The notes under the pieces were generated by a model. The model made no database searches, was not told the DNA's origin, and was given only the letters and a program-made list of their open reading frames with translations. From NCBI GenBank assembly GCA_027031185.1, contig JALVEF010000027.1, positions 1-5,696 of the forward strand: DNA of 5,696 nucleotides. Direction: 5' to 3'. Below, piece after piece: positions 1 to 5,609 of this stretch (the stretch's first letter is position 1; every line of letters begins with the position of its first letter). This DNA is from Saprospiraceae bacterium. GTDB taxonomy: Bacteria > Bacteroidota > Bacteroidia > Chitinophagales > Saprospiraceae. Position numbers and translations under genes: made by a program.

Positions 1-3000
1 GGTCGGGCCATTGCCGCTGATGGTCACACTGTGGCAGGTCGTGACGGTGTCACAACTGTTGGTGACAGTCAGGCAGACATTGTACGTGCCGTCGGCAACG
101 TACGTGTGCGTCGGCTCAAACTCGGTGGACGTGCTGTTGTCACCGAAATCCCACAGGTAGCTATCCCCGTTGGTGGATGTATTGGTAAAGGAGACGTCCA
201 GCCCGGATACATTGGACGCAAAGTCAGCCGTGGCATTGGGCAGTACCGTAATGGTGGCCGTTGCCGTCGCCTGATTGTTGCCGTTATAGGCCGTGACAGA
301 GACGTTGTAAGTGCCCGGGGTGTTGTACTGTACCGTGGGATTCAAGTCCGTGGACGTGCCGGGTACCCCCCCTTCAAAGGTCCACTGGACGCTTTGGGTA
401 TTGGCAGATACCGTGGCTTGGTAGCTGACCGAACCGCCTTGGCAAATCGGGTTCGTAAAACTATTGATAGCTACCGTCGGCGTGTTGGCCGTGATGTTGA
501 CTACCTGAGTCGTGGTCTGGCTCCCGCAGTTGTTGGATACGGTTTGCGTGACCGTATAAGTGCCATCGGTATTATATACGTGGCTCGGGTTGGGGGAGGA
601 GGAAGTATTGTCGGCTCCGGAGGCCGGATCCCCAAAGTTCCAGCTGTATGTGGTGGCCCCGGTCGAAGCATCCGTGAAATTGACCGTATTGCCGGAGACG
701 GAGTAGTTGAATCCGGCAGCCGGCGGGCCCTCCACCTGAATATAGCCCGTCTTCGTCTCGGTGTCAGAGCCGGCACCGTTGGAGACCGTCAGGGTCACGT
801 CATACGTGCCCGGACTGTTGTACACGATTGTCGGCGGCATCTGACCCGTAAATGAGTTGGGCGTGCCGCCCGGGAAAGACCATTGCCACGAAGTGGGCGA
901 ATTGGTGGACAAGTCGGCAAAGCCGACACTCAATGGCGCACAACCATTGACAGGACTCGCCACAAAATCCGCTACGGGCGGCTGCGCCAGATTGATCGTC
1001 TGCGTCGTGGTCACCGTCCCACAACTGGGACTAGTCACCGTCAGGACTACCGTGTAGGTGGCCGCCGTGGCATATGTATGTGACGGACTGACCTCCGTGG
1101 AGCTCGTGTTGTCGCCAAAATCCCACTGATACGTGTTGCCATTCAGCGGCGAAGTCGTATTGGTGAAGTTGACCGTATTGCCAGAAATCGTGTAGGTAAA
1201 ACCTGGCGTCGGCGTCTCCTGTACATTGATATAATTTGTCTTGGTCATGGTGTCGGCTCCCCCGGGACTGGCGGCCACCAAAGTGACATCATAGCTGCCC
1301 GGATTGTTATATACGACTACCGGATTCTGCTCGGTCGAACTACTCGGCGTCCCTCCCGGAAAGGTCCACGTCCATTGGGTCGCATTCGACGAGGACTGAT
1401 CCGTAAACTGCACCGTCAAAGGCGTACATCCTGACGTAGGATTGGCCGTAAACTCCGCCGTGGCCGGCGTGTTGACACTTAACACATGCGGATAAGACGC
1501 CGACCCGCACGAATTGGTGGCGGTCAACACCACGACATAGCTCCCATCCGACGAAAAAGTGTGCGTTGGAGATACTTCCGTCGAAGTATTGTTGGCGCCA
1601 CTGGCCGGATCGCCAAAGTCCCATGAATAACTCGACGCCGGCGGATTGGTCGTATTGACGAATTGAATTGTGAGCCCCCCCAACGGATTGATGGAAAAGG
1701 ATGGATTCGGCATCGTCTCTACCGTAATATAGTCGGTAATAGTGCCCGTATTCGAACCGTCGAGATTCGTCACCGTCAAGCTGACGTCGTAGGTGCCCGG
1801 GGTATTGTACTGGATAGGCGGCGGCGTCTGACCATTATAACTGCTCGGCGTCCCGCCCGGGAAAGACCATTGCCAGGTCTGCGGATTGTTGGTACTCAAA
1901 TCCGTAAACTGTACCGTGCCGCCCTGACACAGCGTAGTCGGCGTCCCCGAAAAGTTGGCAATGGGAGGCCCCGCCCCCGGACAACTGATCAAGGGCAGAC
2001 ATCCCCCGATAATGCCCTGCGTAAAGCCGTTGATATCGTTCTTGGACGAGGTGGACCATTGAGTGGACTCGGATACGGTCGGCGCCATGATGTATGGGCT
2101 ACCGTCCGGATCATGATTGGCGTTGAAGTTGTGCCCAGTCTCATGGGCTACCAACACGCGCTTCTCCTCCGCCGTCCCATTGAAATCTTGCAGTACATGA
2201 TACCTCCACGTCCCGCAGACGGCGCCTATATAGGCCAAACCAATGGTCGAACCGTCAAAATCGCGATCGCTCCACAATTCCCCTATGTCATAATCGGTGG
2301 TGCCAAAGCCGTTCTGATTGCCCCAGTCGGCAAACTCCTGCAACAGCAAATACGCATCGGTGGATGACGTCCACGGATCACCGCCGGGTGTATTGACGAC
2401 GTACTGGACCAGTATGTTGAAGATGAGATCCCAGTTAAATTCCCCGACATAGTTGCTCTGGGCGTTGTTCGTGATGCCGGCGTTGTGATTTTCTACATCG
2501 GTGACCGTGCCGTACTTCTGATACATCGAATAGTCCGACGCAATCGCTATATCTACCTGATAGCAACTCTGCATAGGTGCTTGCGTATCACGGCTCTTTG
2601 CTATCTTTTGCCCCAGGCGCCGCATCTCCGTCACACCGCAAGTGCCGTTCCCAGGGATGACATCCTGCTCGCGATATACGACATACCAATCGCGGGCCGT
2701 GGCCGTCCGGTCAAAATACCGGTAAGGCTCGATATACCAACGCCCTCCGTCCGGAGCCGTCCAGAAGCCGTAGATGAAATCCACATTAAGTGTGAGCGCA
2801 GACGGGGACTCATCCACACGGTTTTGCAAGGCAATGGGCCGCGTGTGCGAGGATGGCGCCGGTCCCGTAGTTTGTACGCGGTACCGCGTATCAAACAAGT
2901 GGCTCCGACGCAGCTTCAGCAGGACAGGTTCCAGCCCGCCCAGCCGCACATAGATTTCCGGCGACGCGTCCCGCCACGCCTCCTCCAGGAGGTCTTGGGT

Positions 3001-3174
3001 TGGTATCCGGTACAAGCGCCAGGCGCGCAAATGCTCTTTGAGTACGGGCGCCGCACGGCGCATTTCCGTTCCGGTCAATTCGGCAAAATCATCGGTTTGT
3101 GCCCCAAGCGTAAAGGTCAGAAATAGCAATAAAAGGGCAGGGAGAGAAAGGCGTTTCAATAAAGCCACGGTCAC
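1..3174 (-). CDS. Secreted reprolysin-like (M12B-type) zinc metalloprotease with at least eight PKD domains, 3' end outside window
   Basis: The frame is open from a GTG at 3174 to the window edge, 1058 codons with no stop; the nearest upstream in-frame stop is at 3195-3193. Residues 1-25 form a signal peptide: a K7-R8 start, a Leu-rich core and a likely cut after LGA before QTDD. Residues 26 to about 200 resemble a propeptide. The catalytic domain spans about 207-395. It contains VAHETGHNFNANHD, with zinc ligands H344, H348 and H354, catalytic base E345, and a Met-turn YIMAP at M363, followed by the WSTSSKNDI stretch typical of bacterial reprolysin-like enzymes. From about 403, eight PKD domains follow, with core Trp at 436, 518, 603, 684, 765, 845, 931 and 1008. 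Known for the family: such enzymes are exported and cut proteins; in Bacteroidota they often end in a type IX secretion sorting domain, which would lie outside the window. GTG at 3168 is an alternative start. The substrate is unknown. Confidence 0.93.
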   Translation of the reverse strand, partial: MTVALLKRLSLPALLLLFLTFTLGAQTDDFAELTGTEMRRAAPVLKEHLRAWRLYRIPTQDLLEEAWRDASPEIYVRLGGLEPVLLKLRRSHLFDTRYRVQTTGPAPSSHTRPIALQNRVDESPSALTLNVDFIYGFWTAPDGGRWYIEPYRYFDRTATARDWYVVYREQDVIPGNGTCGVTEMRRLGQKIAKSRDTQAPMQSCYQVDIAIASDYSMYQKYGTVTDVENHNAGITNNAQSNYVGEFNWDLIFNILVQYVVNTPGGDPWTSSTDAYLLLQEFADWGNQNGFGTTDYDIGELWSDRDFDGSTIGLAYIGAVCGTWRYHVLQDFNGTAEEKRVLVAHETGHNFNANHDPDGSPYIMAPTVSESTQWSTSSKNDINGFTQGIIGGCLPLISCPGAGPPIANFSGTPTTLCQGGTVQFTDLSTNNPQTWQWSFPGGTPSSYNGQTPPPIQYNTPGTYDVSLTVTNLDGSNTGTITDYITVETMPNPSFSINPLGGLTIQFVNTTNPPASSYSWDFGDPASGANNTSTEVSPTHTFSSDGSYVVVLTATNSCGSASYPHVLSVNTPATAEFTANPTSGCTPLTVQFTDQSSSNATQWTWTFPGGTPSSSTEQNPVVVYNNPGSYDVTLVAASPGGADTMTKTNYINVQETPTPGFTYTISGNTVNFTNTTSPLNGNTYQWDFGDNTSSTEVSPSHTYATAATYTVVLTVTSPSCGTVTTTQTINLAQPPVADFVASPVNGCAPLSVGFADLSTNSPTSWQWSFPGGTPNSFTGQMPPTIVYNSPGTYDVTLTVSNGAGSDTETKTGYIQVEGPPAAGFNYSVSGNTVNFTDASTGATTYSWNFGDPASGADNTSSSPNPSHVYNTDGTYTVTQTVSNNCGSQTTTQVVNITANTPTVAINSFTNPICQGGSVSYQATVSANTQSVQWTFEGGVPGTSTDLNPTVQYNTPGTYNVSVTAYNGNNQATATATITVLPNATADFASNVSGLDVSFTNTSTNGDSYLWDFGDNSTSTEFEPTHTYVADGTYNVCLTVTNSCDTVTTCHSVTISGNGPT

Positions 3175-3210
3175 GGTTTTTGTTGTTAATGTTCACGGGA
3201 GCCCCAAGCG

Positions 3211-3218
3211 CAAATTTA
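3211..3218 (-). promoter_or_regulatory. Candidate Bacteroidota -7 promoter box for the protease gene
   Basis: Read on the minus strand the site is TAAATTTG, a full match to the Bacteroidota TAnnTTTG -7 element. Transcription would begin near 3205, giving a leader of about 30 nt before the GTG at 3174. The leader contains AACAACAAAAACC just before the start and no Shine-Dalgarno sequence, as is common in this phylum. No convincing TTG/TTTG -33 element lies 17-23 nt upstream, so the call rests on the -7 match and its position. Confidence 0.5.
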
Positions 3219-3330
3219 GGGAAAAAACCGGTAATGAACAGGCCTGATTTAGTGCTTTGCCCGGTGACAGGCGGAAATACCTTATTTGTGGTAGGCAGGC
3301 CTTTTGTTCCGTTTCCCGCTCGAAATGACG

Positions 3331-3338
3331 TACATTTG
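3331..3338 (+). promoter_or_regulatory. Candidate Bacteroidota -7 promoter box directly before the ABC ATPase start codon
   Basis: TACATTTG matches TAnnTTTG exactly and ends only five bases before the ATG at 3344. Transcription from such a box usually begins a few bases downstream, so the message would start at or next to the ATG and be leaderless or nearly so. A TTTG at 3303-3306 could serve as the -33 element, but its 24-nt spacer is slightly longer than usual. No ribosome binding site is present. Confidence 0.5.
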
Positions 3339-3343
3339 TCCCT

Positions 3344-3970
3344 ATGGCATTGATCACATTCCGGGACGTCGAAAAGCATTTTGGTGACAAGCTCCTGTTT
3401 CGCGATTTGAGCTTCCGGATCGAGTCCGGTGCCCATGTCGCCTTTCGTGCCCCATCGGGCGGGGGCAAGACCACCTTGCTGCGATTGATATTGGGATTTG
3501 AAACACCCGATGCCGGCGAAATTTTATATCAAGATCGCCGGCTCACGCCGGTCGCGGTGGCAGAACTGCGTCGGCGTACGGCCTACGTCCCCCAGCTAGT
3601 GGACTGGGGCATGGGCCGGGTCGAAGACCTGTTGGCCGGATTTATGGCCTTCCGCGCCAATGCCCATCTGACCGGCTGGCGCGATGAATTGGAGAGCCTC
3701 CTCCCGTTTTTCCGCCTGGAGACACGCATCCTGCAGCGCGACTTCCATCAACTTTCCGGCGGAGAAAAGCAGCGGTTGGGACTGGCACTCGCCATCTTAC
3801 TTAAGCGGAGCATCTTCTTGTTAGATGAGCCTACGGCCTCATTGGATGCCACCTTGGTACACAAAGTAGTGGACTACTTCCGGGGAAGGGCCGATGCCAC
3901 CATCTTGGTCGCATCCCATCGGCTCGATTGGATAGAAATGGGCCAATTCCGCCTTCTGAAAGTCCCGTAG
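3344..3970 (+). CDS. fetA: ABC transporter ATP-binding protein, FetA/YbbL type (probable iron exporter subunit)
   Basis: This is a 208-residue single-domain ABC ATPase with a complete motif set: Walker A APSGGGKT at 36-43, Q-loop Gln84 in AYVPQ, signature LSGGEKQR at 137-144, Walker B IFLLDE at 157-162, D-loop SLD at 166-168 and switch His192. The first Walker A glycine is replaced by Ala36, a mild departure from GxxGxGK[ST]. There is no signal peptide or membrane segment, so the protein is cytoplasmic and would drive a separate permease. The FetA assignment rests on the small size, the resemblance to FetA-like ATPases and the FetB-family permease downstream on the same strand. In E. coli, FetAB exports iron and helps under peroxide stress. 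The ATG at 3344 puts Walker A at the usual distance from the N-terminus. The gene may be transcribed from the box at 3331. ATPase identity is near certain; the iron role is inferred from the family. Confidence 0.9.
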   Translation: MALITFRDVEKHFGDKLLFRDLSFRIESGAHVAFRAPSGGGKTTLLRLILGFETPDAGEILYQDRRLTPVAVAELRRRTAYVPQLVDWGMGRVEDLLAGFMAFRANAHLTGWRDELESLLPFFRLETRILQRDFHQLSGGEKQRLGLALAILLKRSIFLLDEPTASLDATLVHKVVDYFRGRADATILVASHRLDWIEMGQFRLLKVP

Positions 3971-3998
3971 CGCGGATCCCCATCCGCCCTACGGGACT
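3961..3998 (+). terminator. Strong hairpin overlapping the ATPase stop codon, possible terminator
   Basis: AGTCCCGTAG (3961-3970) pairs perfectly with CTACGGGACT (3989-3998). Inside it, GCGGAT (3972-3977) pairs with ATCCGC (3982-3987) around a CCCC loop, with only a C/C mismatch between the two stems. The result is a 16-bp hairpin whose left arm holds the last two sense codons and the TAG stop. No T-run follows, so this is not a textbook intrinsic terminator. It could instead protect the 3' end of the ATPase message or slow ribosome and polymerase at the gene end. Confidence 0.6.
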
Positions 3999-4035
3999 TC
4001 CTACGAAACACCCACGGTTTGCCAAAGCTTCCTCA

Positions 4036-4140
4036 TTGCCTTGTCTTGCCTGGCCTGGCCTTGTCTTGCCTTGCTTTGCTTTGCCTTGCTTTGCCTTGCC
4101 TTGCCTTGCCTTGCCTTGCTTTGCTTTGCTTTGCTTTGCC
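4036..4140 (+). repeat. Pentanucleotide tandem array, 21 in-phase units of TTGCC/TTGCT
   Basis: Twenty-one consecutive 5-bp units run without a phase break: ten TTGCC, seven TTGCT, two TTGTC and two TGGCC. The variants TTGTC and TGGCC are confined to the first six units. The rest is pure TTGC[C/T], with a run of five TTGCC (4091-4115) followed by four TTGCT (4116-4135). The array ends directly at the first 150-bp repeat. Its 5-bp period avoids stop codons in all three plus-strand frames, which creates spurious Leu/Pro/Cys/Ala-rich reading frames here. Tracts of this sort can change length by replication slippage. Confidence 0.95.
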
Positions 4141-4158
4141 GTCGGCTTCAGCCGACGG
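4139..4158. repeat. REP-like palindrome with TTCA loop, copy 1
   Basis: CCGTCGGC (4139-4146) and GCCGACGG (4151-4158) form a perfect 8-bp stem around a TTCA loop. The identical hairpin recurs at 4289-4308 and 4439-4458, one per 150-bp unit. Short GC-rich palindromes with a fixed loop are the hallmark of REP elements, which in other bacteria are mobilised by RAYT (Y1-type) transposases. None is encoded in this window. Confidence 0.8.
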
Positions 4159-4290
4159 GAACGAAAAGCCAAAGAAAAACCTGGGCTTCAGCCCCGCCAT
4201 CCGCTTCCTCGCTTCTTCGATCATTGCCTGGCCTTACCTTGCCTTGCTTTGCTTTGCATTGCTTTGCAGCTGGCTTTAGCCGACTTTGCC
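4141..4290 (+). repeat. 150-bp tandem repeat, copy 1
   Basis: This is the first of three head-to-tail copies whose starts (4141, 4291, 4441) are exactly 150 bp apart. The unit contains, in order, a TTCA-loop hairpin, an A-rich stretch, a second short TTCA hairpin (GGGC-TTCA-GCCC at 4183-4194), a CGCTTCCTCGCTTC segment, a nine-unit TTGCN pentamer tract, and CTGGCTTTAGCCGACTTTGC. It differs from copy 2 at only two positions (4253 and 4263, T here, A in copy 2). The hairpins resemble REP-type intergenic elements. No transposase is present and I see no gene in the unit. Confidence 0.93.
4224..4268 (+). repeat. Pentamer tract inside repeat copy 1, nine TTGCN-type units
   Basis: The nine in-phase 5-bp units are TTGCC, TGGCC, TTACC, TTGCC, TTGCT, TTGCT, TTGCA, TTGCT, TTGCA. 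The motif is that of the large array at 4036, but TTGCA units appear here. The tract is part of the 150-bp unit and sits just before CTGGCTTTAGCC. Confidence 0.88.
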
Positions 4291-4297
4291 GTCGGCT
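4278..4297. repeat. Alternative hairpin across the junction of repeat copies 1 and 2
   Basis: AGCCGAC (4278-4284) pairs with GTCGGCT (4291-4297) around the six-base loop TTTGCC. The right arm is also the left arm of the TTCA hairpin at 4289-4308, so the two structures exclude each other. The same arrangement recurs at 4428-4447. It is absent before copy 1, where the pentamer array takes the place of the left arm. Confidence 0.6.
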
Positions 4298-4440
4298 TCA
4301 GCCGACGGGAACGAAAAGCCAAAGAAAAACCTGGGCTTCAGCCCCGCCATCCGCTTCCTCGCTTCTTCGATCATTGCCTGGCCTTACCTTGCCTTGCTTT
4401 GCATTGCATTGCATTGCAGCTGGCTTTAGCCGACTTTGCC
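4291..4440 (+). repeat. 150-bp tandem repeat, copy 2
   Basis: By eye this copy matches copy 1 at 148 of 150 positions. The two differences, at 4403 and 4413, each turn a TTGCT pentamer into TTGCA, so its tract (4374-4418) ends in four TTGCA units. The near-identity points to recent duplication or continuing homogenisation. It carries the TTCA hairpin at 4289-4308 and the second one at 4333-4344. No gene is seen. Confidence 0.93.
4374..4418 (+). repeat. Pentamer tract inside repeat copy 2, nine TTGCN-type units
   Basis: The tract has the same length and phase as the one in copy 1, with units TTGCC, TGGCC, TTACC, TTGCC, TTGCT, TTGCA, TTGCA, TTGCA, TTGCA. Unit number is conserved between the copies while the fifth base varies. 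Confidence 0.88.
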
Positions 4441-4529
4441 GTCGGCTTCAGCCGACGGGAACGAAAAGCCAAAGAAAAACCTGGGCTTCAGCCCCGCCAT
4501 GCGCTTCCTCGCTTCCTCGCTTCTTCGAT
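4441..4529 (+). repeat. 150-bp tandem repeat, copy 3, truncated
   Basis: The first 60 bases equal copies 1 and 2. There is then one substitution (G at 4501 in place of C) and an extra 8-bp duplication in the CGCTTCCT segment. Similarity stops after TTCGAT at 4529, before the pentamer tract, so the 3' part of the unit is missing. The sequence then passes into the stretch preceding the permease gene. Confidence 0.88.
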
Positions 4530-4605
4530 TCTTCCATCCAAGATTCCTCCATCCAAACACCCCCAACAAAAGAAAACCCACCCCAATTCCCGTCACATCA
4601 AATCT
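4530..4605 (+). other. Unique stretch preceding the permease gene
   Basis: These 76 bases are rich in A and C and poor in G. They include TCCATCCAAG and TCCATCCAAA, a small imperfect direct repeat. I see no TAnnTTTG promoter box and no Shine-Dalgarno sequence before the ATG at 4606. If the permease has its own promoter, it is not a consensus one here. Confidence 0.5.
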
Positions 4606-5448
4606 ATGAATCAAGCCATGGATGAACCATTGTACCGCCGCACCGTTACTCTCCCAAATCCTTATTCCGGAATGACACCCGAAATTACATGGAGCGGCGT
4701 ACTGATGATGCTCCTGCTCGTGCTGGTGCCAATGGCACTGGACCGGCTCCTACGCTTGAATCTCCTGCGCGACATCCTGGTCTCCGTGGGACGCATGCTG
4801 CTGCAGTTGGCCCTGATGGCCCTCTTTCTCGAACTCCTTATCAAGTGGGATGCCCCCTGGCTCAATGTCCTTTGGTTTGGCGTAATGGTACTGGCCGCCT
4901 CGCACAGCGCACTAACCCGCAACCAACTGCCGCTTCACCGCTTTTGGAAGCCTGTTTTCCTGGCCATGGCCATCTCCGTTTTACTGGCCGTAGTGTACTT
5001 CAATGTGCTGATTATCAATATAAAAAGCCCGTTTTCCGCCCGCTTTTTTGTAGTAGCAGCCGGCATGGTACTAGGCAATGCCATGAAAGGCATTATCATC
5101 GTGCTGGACAAGTTTATTACCGGCTTGGCGCGGGATCGTAATGTCTATTACTACCGGTTGAGTCTGGGCGCTACACGCTACGAAGCCCTTTATCCATGGA
5201 TCCGGCAGTCCATCCGGGCTTCCTTGCAGCCGATTATCGCCACCATGGCCACCATGGGCCTGGTATCCATCCCCGGTATGATGACCGGTCAGGTGTTGGC
5301 AGGTACCAACCCCTTCCTGGCTGTGCGCTATCAGGCTGCCATCGTGCTGGTCATCTTTGTCGCCATGATCAGCGCCGTGACCTTGACGGTATTGTTTTCG
5401 ATTCGGTTGGTCACTACCGACACAGGTACCCTCCGCCCGCTTACCTGA
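4606..5448 (+). CDS. fetB: ABC transporter permease, FetB/YbbM (UPF0014) family
   Basis: This is a 280-residue polytopic membrane protein and the partner of the ATPase encoded at 3344. Family hallmarks, recalled from E. coli FetB, are easy to see: RDILVSVGRMLLQL (55-68), GMVLGNAMKG (152-161), YRLSLGATRYEAL (182-194), IRQSIRASLQP (198-208) and GLVSIPGMMTGQVLAGTNP (217-235) followed by AVRYQ. Hydrophobic segments lie near 31-49, 57-79, 85-99, 116-138, 147-167, 208-230 and 243-268. The family is linked to iron export in E. coli. The ATG at 4606 gives about 22 residues more than family members of roughly 258; ATG at 4672 (MTPEITW) would give the usual length and is a real alternative, as is 4618. 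The frame stays open upstream through the repeats to 3928, but that extension is repeat-derived and unlikely to be translated. The 635-bp gap from the ATPase gene is unusual for this pair. Confidence 0.92.
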   Translation: MNQAMDEPLYRRTVTLPNPYSGMTPEITWSGVLMMLLLVLVPMALDRLLRLNLLRDILVSVGRMLLQLALMALFLELLIKWDAPWLNVLWFGVMVLAASHSALTRNQLPLHRFWKPVFLAMAISVLLAVVYFNVLIINIKSPFSARFFVVAAGMVLGNAMKGIIIVLDKFITGLARDRNVYYYRLSLGATRYEALYPWIRQSIRASLQPIIATMATMGLVSIPGMMTGQVLAGTNPFLAVRYQAAIVLVIFVAMISAVTLTVLFSIRLVTTDTGTLRPLT

Positions 5449-5494
5449 GTGTCGCCCACTGCTATTTATTCCGGCATCCACCCGCAGTCTCCTC

Positions 5495-5513
5495 ACCGGC
5501 CCAAAGGGCCGGT
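5495..5513 (+). terminator. GC-rich hairpin after the permease gene, possible terminator
   Basis: ACCGGCCC (5495-5502) pairs perfectly with GGGCCGGT (5506-5513) around an AAA loop, 46 bases after the permease TGA. There is no T-run after it on the plus strand (AAACTCGTTAA follows), so it is a candidate terminator or 3'-end stabiliser rather than a canonical intrinsic terminator. Confidence 0.5.
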
Positions 5514-5593
5514 AAACTCGTTAATAACGGTGACTTGGTTGCGTAAATAAGTCGAAAAAACAGCCCTGCCTTGCTAAAAGCGCCAATGGTAGG

Positions 5594-5609
5594 GCCAAAT
5601 TCATTTGGC
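5594..5609. repeat. Short palindrome with TTCA loop downstream of the permease
   Basis: GCCAAA (5594-5599) and TTTGGC (5604-5609) form a perfect 6-bp stem around TTCA, the loop also found in the hairpins of the 150-bp repeats. The stem sequence is different. The surrounding 5514-5696 segment contains no credible gene and no TAnnTTTG box on the plus strand. Confidence 0.6.

Noticed and set aside
31..855. 274-codon plus-strand open frame
   Set aside because: It lies antisense to the PKD-coding frame. Its Val/Gly/Arg-rich product is the complement of Thr, Asn and Pro codons and has no recognisable domain.
1663..3126. Plus-strand open frames of 234 and 213 codons
   Set aside because: Both are antisense to the protease catalytic and propeptide regions, whose minus-strand frame has unmistakable motifs such as HETGHNFNANHD.
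3089..3436. Minus-strand open frame of 115 codons across the divergent gap
   Set aside because: It overlaps both well-supported genes and both promoter boxes, and its product resembles no family I recognise.
3831..4172. Minus-strand frame with a Lys/Gln/Gly/Ala-rich repeat
   Set aside because: The repeat is only the pentamer array read in reverse, and the rest is antisense to the ATPase gene.
4141..4529. CRISPR array
   Set aside because: The copies are 150 bp and abut head to tail with no unique spacers, and no cas gene is visible.
4036..4529. Insertion sequence or other autonomous mobile element
   Set aside because: There is no transposase frame, no terminal inverted repeats bracketing the block and no clear target-site duplication.
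4041..4625. 194-codon plus-strand frame with repeated Cys/Leu/Ala-rich segments
   Set aside because: It consists of the pentamer array and 150-bp units in another frame. All three plus frames are largely open here because the repeats lack stop codons.
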